Assembly: GCA_947491175.1 (NCBI GenBank) | Contig: CANLIF010000041.1 | Location: 1-10,155 of the forward strand | Length of the DNA: 10,155 nt | Source of the DNA: Actinomycetota bacterium | Lineage (GTDB): Bacteria > Actinomycetota > Actinomycetes > S36-B12 > UBA5976 | Direction of reading: 5' to 3' | Shown: in pieces, positions 1 to 5,942 of the stretch | How positions within the stretch are numbered: position 1 is the first letter of the stretch | Layout of the letters: the number at the start of each line of letters is the position of its first letter | The notes under the pieces: model-generated | Databases searched by the model: none | What the model saw: only the letters and a program-made list of their open reading frames with translations | Told to the model about the DNA's origin: nothing | Made by a program: the position numbers and the translations under genes

Positions 1-789
1 AATTGGAATGCAGTGTCCGCCGACGCCTGGGCCTGGGTAAAACGCTTGATACCCAAATGGCTTACTTGATGCCGCAGCAATGGAATCCCATAAATCGATA
101 CCAAGTAAATTGCAAAACTCAACAAGTTCGTTCATGAGCGCGATGTTGACGTGTCGATACGTATTTTCGAGCAGCTTTGCCATTTCTGCTTCGCGGGTTC
201 CGCTTGTTGGAACTACTTTGTCGACGAATTTTTCATAAAACGCGACACCTCGTGCGGTCGATTGCGCAGTATCTCCACCAACCACTTTAGGAGTGTTCTT
301 CATTCCGTATACAGGGTTGCCTGGATCAATTCGCTCCGGACTGAAAACTAAATCAAAATCTTTACCTGCTAGCAAACCTGATTCTTCAAGAATTGGTTTC
401 ACTACTTCATCAGTTGTTCCTGGGTATGTGGTTGATTCCAAAATCACCATCATCCCTGGATGTAGGTGTTTGGCAATTGTCTTGGTTGCGCCAATTACTG
501 CACCTAGATCTGGGCCGCCTTCATCGGTGAGCGGGGTTGGGACGCAAACCACAACTACATCTGCTTTTGCAATGCAACTGGAATCTGATGTGGCAGAAAA
601 ATTCTGAGACAGCATCGTTTGAATGTCAGAATTGGATAAATCATCAATGTGAGACAGGCCATTATTAAGTCCACCTACGATTTCCTGATTTAAATCAAGT
701 CCAGTGACCCTTAAATCTGAGGAGCACGCGGCTTGCGCTAACGGCAAACCTACATAACCAAGGCCAACAATAACTAATGATTCGCTCAT
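1..789 (-). CDS. wbpA: UDP-N-acetylglucosamine 6-dehydrogenase (WbpA-like), 3' end cut by window
   Basis: Read on the minus strand from ATG at 789, the frame stays open for 263 codons to the window edge, so the gene is partial at its 3' end (family length about 420-440 aa). It should oxidise C6 of a UDP-N-acetylhexosamine to the uronic acid with two NAD+, in the cytoplasm. Visible motifs are a Rossmann GLGYVGLP at residues 9-16, VPTPLTDEGGPD, ESTTYPGTT, FSPERIDPGN, KLLENTYRHVNIALMNEL and finally PGPGVGGHCIPI with the catalytic Cys at about 260. The SPERxDPGN and KPFG-FYPGPG motifs resemble WbpA (UDP-GlcNAc dehydrogenase) more than WecC, which has CPERVLPG, and clearly not UDP-glucose dehydrogenase. 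A GTG two codons upstream is an alternative start. No good Shine-Dalgarno is present; a TAGACT box 7 nt before the ATG suggests a leaderless transcript. The gene is divergent from the UDP-GlcNAc 2-epimerase gene. The dehydrogenase family is secure; the exact substrate is inferred. Confidence 0.93.
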   Translation of the reverse strand, partial: MSESLVIVGLGYVGLPLAQAACSSDLRVTGLDLNQEIVGGLNNGLSHIDDLSNSDIQTMLSQNFSATSDSSCIAKADVVVVCVPTPLTDEGGPDLGAVIGATKTIAKHLHPGMMVILESTTYPGTTDEVVKPILEESGLLAGKDFDLVFSPERIDPGNPVYGMKNTPKVVGGDTAQSTARGVAFYEKFVDKVVPTSGTREAEMAKLLENTYRHVNIALMNELVEFCNLLGIDLWDSIAAASSKPFGYQAFYPGPGVGGHCIPI

Positions 790-796
790 GCTCACT

Positions 797-802
797 AGTC
801 TA
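797..802 (-). promoter_or_regulatory. Candidate -10 box of the leaderless dehydrogenase gene
   Basis: On the minus strand the hexamer reads TAGACT (TANNNT) and ends 7 nt before the ATG at 789. That spacing places the transcription start at or next to the start codon, the layout of actinobacterial leaderless mRNAs. No clear -35 box is seen. It forms the left arm of an inverted repeat. Confidence 0.4.
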
Positions 803-817
803 CCGTGGGTGTGGATG

Positions 818-823
818 TAGACT
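818..823 (+). promoter_or_regulatory. Candidate -10 box for the epimerase-transporter operon
   Basis: TAGACT fits TANNNT and lies 34 nt upstream of the epimerase ATG at 858. This leaves a short 5' UTR that contains the AAGGA ribosome-binding site. It is the mirror image of the minus-strand box at 797-802. A matching -35 would fall on that other -10 box; neither -35 resembles the consensus well. Confidence 0.35.
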
Positions 824-857
824 TAGTAAGTCCTACACCGATGCGCAAGGAATATTC

Positions 858-1952
858 ATGTCTGTTAACTTCGTTACACATGTGACTGGCGCAAGACCAA
901 ACTTTCCAAAAGCCGGGCCAGTAATTCGTGCGCTGTCTGCTCTGGGAATCCAGCAAAGATTGATCCATACCGGGCAGCATTATGACGACAAAATGTCTGA
1001 GATATTCTTTCGCGAACTTGAATTGCCGCGTCCAGATCAAAATCTTGGTGTTGGTTCTGGAAAACACGGTGAACAAACTGCCCGAGCAATGATTTTGCTC
1101 GAAGAAGAGTTCCTGGCCAATCCCCCAGCGCTTGTAATCGTTTATGGCGATATCAATTCAACTGTGGCCGCTTCACTTGTTGCTGCCAAGCTTCAAATAC
1201 CTGTGGCCCACGTAGAAGCTGGGCTACGAAGCTTTGACCGGTCCATGCCCGAAGAAGTTAATCGGTTAGTCACAGATCAACTTTCTGACCTTTTGTTTGC
1301 AACTAGTCCTGATGCAATTGCCCATCTTGCTAACGAAGGTGTGGATGCGGACAAGATTCACTTTGTTGGCAATCCGATGATTGACACACTTCTAGCAAAC
1401 TTGGACAAGGCAACTTTAGATTTACGTAAATTTCATTTTATAGTTCCTGAGAAATTTGCAATCGTTACTTTGCATCGCCCAAGCAATGTCGACGACGAAT
1501 TATTGTCTAGGGACATCGTTAACGCACTTAATGAAATCTCCGAATTGATCCCGCTAGTTGTCCCGCTGCATCCCCGTGGTCGCGCTCAACTCGAATCTTT
1601 GGGCTTCGGTCAATCAAATAATGTTCACCTGGTAGATCCACTGGGGTACTTAGACTTCGTAACTTTGATGCGTAATGCAACAGCAGTCATAACGGATTCG
1701 GGTGGCGTGCAAGAAGAAACCACAATTCTAAATGTGCCATGTTTGACTCTTCGTAAAAACACCGAGCGGCCAATTACGATTTCGCACGGCACGAATCGTT
1801 TAGTGGAACCAAGTGATTTGGTCGCCGAAGTAAAAAGGGTTTTGGTAGGTAAAAATAGTGATCCCATATATCCGCCGCTTTGGGATGGGCACGCCGGTCA
1901 TCGAATTGCCAAAATAATTTCAGATTACTTACATCACCTCGCAAAGGATTAG
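858..1952 (+). CDS. wecB: UDP-N-acetylglucosamine 2-epimerase, non-hydrolysing
   Basis: A 364-aa cytoplasmic enzyme predicted to interconvert UDP-GlcNAc and UDP-ManNAc. The length is normal for the family. Motifs in order: GARPNFPKAGPVIRAL (11-26), HTGQHYDDKM (37-46), VYGDINST with Asp98, AHVEAGLRS with Glu120, MPEEVNR with Glu132/133, GNPMIDTL (171-178), TLHRPSN with His206, PLHPRGR (236-242), TDSGGVQEE (279-287) and the TERP loop (302-305). These match the acidic residues and His known to be needed in the family. The start at 858 is chosen because CAAGGA (846-851) sits 6 nt before it and the family N-terminus begins there. An upstream in-frame ATG at 777 would add 27 unconserved residues and overlap the divergent gene. 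With the divergent dehydrogenase it could make UDP-ManNAcA. The GARPNF form also occurs in relatives acting on other UDP-N-acetyl sugars, so the substrate is probable, not proven. Confidence 0.95.
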   Translation: MSVNFVTHVTGARPNFPKAGPVIRALSALGIQQRLIHTGQHYDDKMSEIFFRELELPRPDQNLGVGSGKHGEQTARAMILLEEEFLANPPALVIVYGDINSTVAASLVAAKLQIPVAHVEAGLRSFDRSMPEEVNRLVTDQLSDLLFATSPDAIAHLANEGVDADKIHFVGNPMIDTLLANLDKATLDLRKFHFIVPEKFAIVTLHRPSNVDDELLSRDIVNALNEISELIPLVVPLHPRGRAQLESLGFGQSNNVHLVDPLGYLDFVTLMRNATAVITDSGGVQEETTILNVPCLTLRKNTERPITISHGTNRLVEPSDLVAEVKRVLVGKNSDPIYPPLWDGHAGHRIAKIISDYLHHLAKD

Positions 1953-1973
1953 ATTTTTTGAATTTCGCCTCAC

Positions 1974-1979
1974 AAGGAG
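1974..1979 (+). promoter_or_regulatory. Strong ribosome-binding site of the glycosyltransferase gene
   Basis: AAGGAG lies 7 nt before the ATG at 1987 and is the best Shine-Dalgarno match in the window. It fixes the start of a gene whose N-terminal domain has no recognisable family to guide the choice. Confidence 0.75.
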
Positions 1980-1986
1980 TCCAACT

Positions 1987-4044
1987 ATGCCCCTAAATTT
2001 CGGTTTCCAATTACCTTCTCGCATTAATGAATTAGTGATCAGAACACTTGAATACGGGGCTTCCTCCGGTATCGCTCAGCTAAAAATTTTTCCTAAACCA
2101 CTTAAACATTTTGCAGTGCGCATATACGAGAGCAAAACTGGTAAGCGCCCATCTGGCATGAAAAGTTGGACAAAGGATACGTTCATGCTGTTCTGGGAGG
2201 GAGACTACCAGCGACTTTCTGACACACTTGAAGAGGCACTAGTTTCTCCAAAAAAAATTGGGGAGCGAGAATTTGAATTCATTATTAGGACTGTATGGCA
2301 TGCCGTTCACAATGTAGGACTAACTGTTACTGATGCCATGCAAAAAGGATTTGAGTACCACCTTAACCGGTGTTCTCGATCAAGGAACGAAATTTTGATC
2401 GGTGCGCAAGCTCAATGGCTGAGTGCACGCTTGCTCTCAGGAGGCACACCAATTAATTGGAATCCAAGTGCTGAAGTTCTGGCAATTGCCAGTCATGCGA
2501 CTGATCTTGACTTTAAGATTTCAGATGATCTTATAAAGTCAATTGCTGCAATCCGATTTGGGCATCTAGAGACTTGGTTGACAGGTGATGAAGCCAAACC
2601 TAGGCCGAAATTGCAATCAGAATTAGCGCTCTGGATTTATTGGCTGAAGATAACGAAAGATGTTTCTGCGCTCCGCCATGCCGAGACCGTAATGCGTTCC
2701 CCGAGTATGTTGTCCGGATCAATCAGAATTACCGAAGGTAATCCTAAAAATTCTCAAGTTCCAGTGACAAAACATGGCCTTTCGTTACCTGACACACCAG
2801 GCTTAAACACGTACTCGCCCATAAAACGCAAGGCGGTTTATTTCCTGCATAACTCACTTCCTTGGGATTCCCAAGGTTATGCCACTCGATCACATGCCAT
2901 TATAAAATCTTTAAATTCGAATGGCTGGAACGTTGAAGGTATCACCAGACTCGGATACCCATTTGATCGGCACGATGTTACAAAAACCCAAGGCATTTCG
3001 GCCAAGGAAGTCATTGATACTGTCACCTATAACCGGCTTGGACGTAAAGTTGGGCAAATTTCCGGCACCTTCAATTTCATAAGTCGGTACTGCGAACGAA
3101 GTGCATCTTTTGTTCAGTCAATAAAGCCTGAGATCATTCATGCCGCATCCAACTATTGGAATGGGCTAGCCGCAACACATCTTGCGGCGCAAGTGGGTGT
3201 CCCTAGTGTTTATGAAGTTCGCGGACTTTGGGAAGTGACACGTCGCTCTGCCACACCAGGATACGAATTTTCTATGTCGTATCGGTTTTATGTAAAACTC
3301 GAAACTCAGGCCGCGCTGCAGGCGAGCCATGTTTTCGCATTAACTGGTGCCTTACGGGATGAGCTTGTGCGACGAGGAGTGCCTGCAGACAAAATTACTC
3401 TCTTGCCCAATGCGGTTGACGAAACTCGCTTTTTTCCAATTCCTAGAAATCTAGAACTTGAAAAGAAATTCGGCTATGAAGGTAAAACTGTCATCGGATA
3501 CGTTGGTTCACTTCTTGCCTATGAAGGACTTGATCTGCTTCTGCAAGCTGCGGCGCAGTTAGCAGAAGTTCGGGACGACTTTAGGGTTTTGATTGTTGGC
3601 TCCGGAGTCGAACACGAGAATTTGATTAATTTGGCTAAGGAACTTGGTCTTGGTGAAATAGTAAACTTCACTGGACGAGTTCCACATTCAGAAGTTGAGG
3701 AGTACTACTCACTAATAGATATCGCTCCGTTTCCAAGGTTGCCCCTTCCAGTTTGTGAAATGGTCTCTCCCCTAAAGCCGTTCGAAGCAATGGCAATGGA
3801 AAAGGCATGCATAGTTAGTAGTTGCGCTGCATTAACCGAAATTGTCCAGGACGGATTTACAGGTCGAGTGTTTGATAAGGGCTCCTTCCACAGTTTGGCA
3901 ACTGTAATAACAGACATGCTAGATAATCCAGAACAAACTCGGAACTATGGTGCTGCTGGGCGGACTTGGGTGCTAGAAAATCGCACTTGGAGTAAAAACG
4001 CCAAAATCGTTCAAGAGGTTTACGAAAAACTGCTTGCGAAGTAA
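1987..4044 (+). CDS. Two-domain GT4 family glycosyltransferase with unknown N-terminal domain
   Basis: A 685-aa protein. Residues from about 281 to 685 form a GT-B fold, family GT4 retaining glycosyltransferase. The acceptor half begins YFLHNSLPWDSQGYATRSH (from about 284) and contains VYEVRGLWE. The donor half contains LLPNAVDETRF, IGYVGSLLAYEGLDLLLQA (about 503-521), VGSGVEHENL, VNFTGRVPHSEV and the nucleotide-sugar site SPLKPFEAMAMEKACIVS (about 593-610). The two Glu of the usual E-x7-E pair are 8 residues apart (CE-MVSPLKPF-E), and the usual Gly of AMAMGK is Glu. Residues 1 to about 270 match nothing I recognise; they look soluble and mainly helical, with no signal peptide or membrane span. 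The gene lies 34 bp after the epimerase and 39 bp before the ABC permease, so it probably adds a sugar to the lipid-linked chain exported by that transporter. Donor and acceptor are unknown. Confidence 0.9.
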   Translation: MPLNFGFQLPSRINELVIRTLEYGASSGIAQLKIFPKPLKHFAVRIYESKTGKRPSGMKSWTKDTFMLFWEGDYQRLSDTLEEALVSPKKIGEREFEFIIRTVWHAVHNVGLTVTDAMQKGFEYHLNRCSRSRNEILIGAQAQWLSARLLSGGTPINWNPSAEVLAIASHATDLDFKISDDLIKSIAAIRFGHLETWLTGDEAKPRPKLQSELALWIYWLKITKDVSALRHAETVMRSPSMLSGSIRITEGNPKNSQVPVTKHGLSLPDTPGLNTYSPIKRKAVYFLHNSLPWDSQGYATRSHAIIKSLNSNGWNVEGITRLGYPFDRHDVTKTQGISAKEVIDTVTYNRLGRKVGQISGTFNFISRYCERSASFVQSIKPEIIHAASNYWNGLAATHLAAQVGVPSVYEVRGLWEVTRRSATPGYEFSMSYRFYVKLETQAALQASHVFALTGALRDELVRRGVPADKITLLPNAVDETRFFPIPRNLELEKKFGYEGKTVIGYVGSLLAYEGLDLLLQAAAQLAEVRDDFRVLIVGSGVEHENLINLAKELGLGEIVNFTGRVPHSEVEEYYSLIDIAPFPRLPLPVCEMVSPLKPFEAMAMEKACIVSSCAALTEIVQDGFTGRVFDKGSFHSLATVITDMLDNPEQTRNYGAAGRTWVLENRTWSKNAKIVQEVYEKLLAK

Positions 4045-4083
4045 TACCAAAGGTTCACAATCGTAAGATGATAGGGTTTAAAT

Positions 4084-4950
4084 GTGAACAAGCCAGATAA
4101 GAAGTCCGCTAATTCTGGCACTGTAGAAGTTCTAATTCACGAGCCCTTTAAGGCAGGTTTGCCTAATCTTCCTAGCTATTTTCGCGATATTTGGGCGCGA
4201 CGCGAATTCGCATTAGAACTTTCAAAAGCTAACTTGCGATCCCAAGAAGCTTCTACTTTTTTTGGTCGGATGTGGCTTGTAATCAATCCCCTTTTCTTGG
4301 GATCTGTTTACTTTGTTTTGGTATCAATTATTTCAAAAGGCGCACATAGCGGTACTGACTACATGGCACATCTACTTGCTGGATTGTTCGCTTATCAATT
4401 CTTTTCTCAGTCCATGATTAACGGCTCCAAAAGTGTACTCGGAGTTGGAAAACTGGTAATTAATCGATCATTTCCTCGCTTGATTCTTCCGATTTCGTCG
4501 GTATTGATCGCACTTTATAGATTCTTACCTTCGATTGTTGTCTACTTTGCTTTCCATTTGATTACCAAGCAACCAGTTAGCCTTAATCAGTTATACGCAA
4601 TTCCTGCATTCCTTATGATTTTTATATTCGCCATAGGTGTCGCAACTTTATTGGCTACCCTCCAAATCTATTTCCGAGACCTAAGGTCTTTTCTTCCGTA
4701 TTTGAGTCGAATCTTTCTGTACGCAACCCCGGTCCTGTATTACGCAGATACAGTTCCAGAAAATTTGGAATTTTTAAAGTATGTGAATCCCCTATTTGGC
4801 ATGTTTGGTGCCTGGGGCGAAGCGTTAGTGCGCGGCGGAGTTCCTGACACTTCACTTTGGGTATCTGGCTTGATTTGGAGTCTGGGAACGTTTTTCCTTG
4901 GCACGTTTGTTTTCTTATCTAGGGAGCGTGAGTTCGCTGTCCGAATTTGA
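4084..4950 (+). CDS. wzm: ABC-2 polysaccharide/teichoic-acid export permease (Wzm/TagG type)
   Basis: A 288-aa integral membrane protein of the ABC-2 permease family. A cytoplasmic N-terminus contains the amphipathic stretch typical of the family (YFRDIWARREFALELSKANLR, in part). Hydrophobic segments lie at about 65-84, 95-113, 132-157, 170-193, 205-221 and 258-279. The QIYFRDLRSFLPYLSRIFLY segment and the following ATPVLYY are characteristic of O-antigen and teichoic-acid exporters. It would form a channel moving a lipid-linked glycan across the cytoplasmic membrane with the ATPase encoded next. The start is GTG at 4084, preceded by AGGG (4073-4076, 7 nt spacing). The same bases form TAGGGT, a possible -10 box 6 nt from the GTG, so an internal leaderless start is also possible. 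Lower-case family naming is by resemblance; whether the substrate is teichoic-acid-like or another glycan cannot be told. Confidence 0.93.
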   Translation: MNKPDKKSANSGTVEVLIHEPFKAGLPNLPSYFRDIWARREFALELSKANLRSQEASTFFGRMWLVINPLFLGSVYFVLVSIISKGAHSGTDYMAHLLAGLFAYQFFSQSMINGSKSVLGVGKLVINRSFPRLILPISSVLIALYRFLPSIVVYFAFHLITKQPVSLNQLYAIPAFLMIFIFAIGVATLLATLQIYFRDLRSFLPYLSRIFLYATPVLYYADTVPENLEFLKYVNPLFGMFGAWGEALVRGGVPDTSLWVSGLIWSLGTFFLGTFVFLSREREFAVRI

Positions 4951-5773
4951 TGACGCAGATCAGGATGATTCAAGAGCGCCGAAACTTGAAAAAGAGAAGA
5001 CTCAAGACTGTGCAATTAGAGTTACAAACTTAAGTTTGACTTACCGCACTACCTTCACTAAAAACCAAACGCTTCGCTCAGCCCTGCGGGACATTCGACA
5101 TAAAGAACGAAATGTTCACACTGTGGAAGCGCTAAAAGACGTAAATTTTGAAATTCCACACGGAACAGTGCTTGGTGTGATTGGCCAAAATGGTGCGGGT
5201 AAATCAAGTTTGCTTCGCACCTTGACCGGCATCATGCCGCCAACTTCAGGAAGAATTGAAGTCCACGGCAAAATCAGTACTTTACTTGCACTCGGAGTTG
5301 CATTTAACACAGAACTATCTGGTACTGAAAATATTTTGCTTGCTGGCTTAGCTAGTGGCATGACTAGAGACGAAGTTGCAGAAAAGCGTAAAGAAATCAT
5401 TGACTTTGCTGAGATTGGTGACTTTATAGATTTACCGACCAAGACATATTCTTCCGGCATGAGTCAGCGCTTAGCTTTCAGTGTTGCGGTACATATGAAC
5501 CCAGATATTTTGTTGATTGATGAAGCACTATCTGCCGGTGATGCCAAATTTAAAGCAAAGGCGCAAGAGAAGATGCATGAGCTAATGAAGTCAGCCCGAA
5601 CCCTCGTGTTGGTTTCACATGGATTGAATTCAATTCTTGATTTATGTAACGACGCAATCTGGCTGGATAAAGGCCAAATTAAATTGCACTCTGACCCCCA
5701 GTCAGTCGTCGATGCCTACTCCGAATTTGTCAAGGTTGGGAAGTCTTCACCGGCAATGCTTGAGGATCTATAG
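4928..5773 (+). CDS. wzt: ABC transporter ATPase for polysaccharide export (Wzt/TagH type)
   Basis: With GTG at 4928 the product is 281 aa. Visible elements: Walker A GQNGAGKS (86-93), STLLALGVAFNTELSGTENI (the Wzt/TagH-family segment), signature YSSGMSQR (174-181), Walker B ILLIDE (194-199), D-loop SAGD, and switch His231 in VSHG. It would power the permease encoded by the preceding gene. The coding region overlaps that gene, which suggests translational coupling. The start is uncertain: TTG at 4898 is in frame and would give 291 aa with a 53-bp overlap. GTG at 4928 has AGGGAG directly upstream but only 1 nt away, which is tight. The conserved region begins at IRVTNLSLTY, so either start keeps it whole. 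The protein ends about 30 residues after the nucleotide-binding domain, so it lacks the long C-terminal carbohydrate-binding domain of E. coli O9a-type Wzt. Confidence 0.92.
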   Translation: MSSLSEFDDADQDDSRAPKLEKEKTQDCAIRVTNLSLTYRTTFTKNQTLRSALRDIRHKERNVHTVEALKDVNFEIPHGTVLGVIGQNGAGKSSLLRTLTGIMPPTSGRIEVHGKISTLLALGVAFNTELSGTENILLAGLASGMTRDEVAEKRKEIIDFAEIGDFIDLPTKTYSSGMSQRLAFSVAVHMNPDILLIDEALSAGDAKFKAKAQEKMHELMKSARTLVLVSHGLNSILDLCNDAIWLDKGQIKLHSDPQSVVDAYSEFVKVGKSSPAMLEDL

Positions 5774-5853
5774 TCGTCCATGGCCTTGAGGGTTTCTGTT
5801 TATTCGCAACGAAAATGATCGCAGGAACTCAAAACCCGTGGTTAATTGGCTCA

Positions 5854-5876
5854 ATAGAGATTGTCTTAATTTCTAT
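5854..5876. repeat. AT-rich hairpin after the exporter genes
   Basis: ATAGAGATT (5854-5862) can pair with AATTTCTAT (5868-5876) around the loop GTCTT. The stem has nine pairs, one of them G-U. It is not followed by a T-run and has only two G-C pairs or fewer, so a terminator role for the upstream operon is only a possibility. Confidence 0.3.
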
Positions 5877-5883
5877 ATAAATC

Positions 5884-5908
5884 TAGGTTAATTTCACTTC
5901 AAAACCTA
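5884..5908. repeat. Inverted repeat upstream of the lipoprotein promoter
   Basis: TAGGTT (5884-5889) and AACCTA (5903-5908) are exact reverse complements with a 13-bp spacer, about two helical turns from centre to centre. The right arm ends 21 bp before the candidate -10 box at 5930, so a bound dimer would overlap the -35 position. The six-base arms are short and may be chance in AT-rich DNA. Confidence 0.3.
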
Positions 5909-5929
5909 TGAATTTTACAAGCAGTTGCT

Positions 5930-5935
5930 TACAAT
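5930..5935 (+). promoter_or_regulatory. Candidate -10 box of the leaderless lipoprotein gene
   Basis: TACAAT is close to the TATAAT consensus and lies 7 nt before the ATG at 5943. No Shine-Dalgarno sequence is found before this ATG. Together these indicate transcription starting at or beside the start codon. The -35 region is poor. Confidence 0.55.
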
Positions 5936-5942
5936 ACTTATC

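Larger units (their letters stand above)
794..827. repeat. Inverted repeat in the divergent promoter region
   Basis: AGTCTAC at 797-803 is the exact reverse complement of GTAGACT at 817-823, with a 13-bp spacer. Allowing one extra T in the right arm extends the match to ACTAGTCTAC (794-803) against GTAGACTTAGT (817-827). It fills the middle of the 68-bp gap between the divergent dehydrogenase and epimerase genes. Each arm contains an outward-facing TAGACT hexamer, so the symmetry may reflect two back-to-back -10 boxes, a dimeric regulator's operator, or both. Confidence 0.45.
5774..5929. other. AT-rich intergenic region with repeats, no gene seen
   Basis: This gap separates the exporter genes from the lipoprotein gene. 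It holds a weak hairpin, a repeated TTAATT motif (5842-5847, 5866-5871, 5888-5893) and an inverted repeat, all listed separately. No credible open reading frame or clear rho-independent terminator with a T-run is visible. Confidence 0.5.

Noticed and set aside
151..607. Two overlapping plus-strand ORFs
   Set aside because: They are antisense to the well-supported minus-strand dehydrogenase, whose family motifs are continuous through the region.
777..857. Upstream ATG extension of the 2-epimerase
   Set aside because: It adds 27 residues unlike the family, overlaps the divergent gene's start and crosses the promoter region; ATG 858 has a proper AAGGA site.
5925..5942. TTG start for the lipoprotein
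   Set aside because: It would add six residues ahead of a complete lipoprotein signal peptide, and it lies upstream of or within the candidate -10 box.
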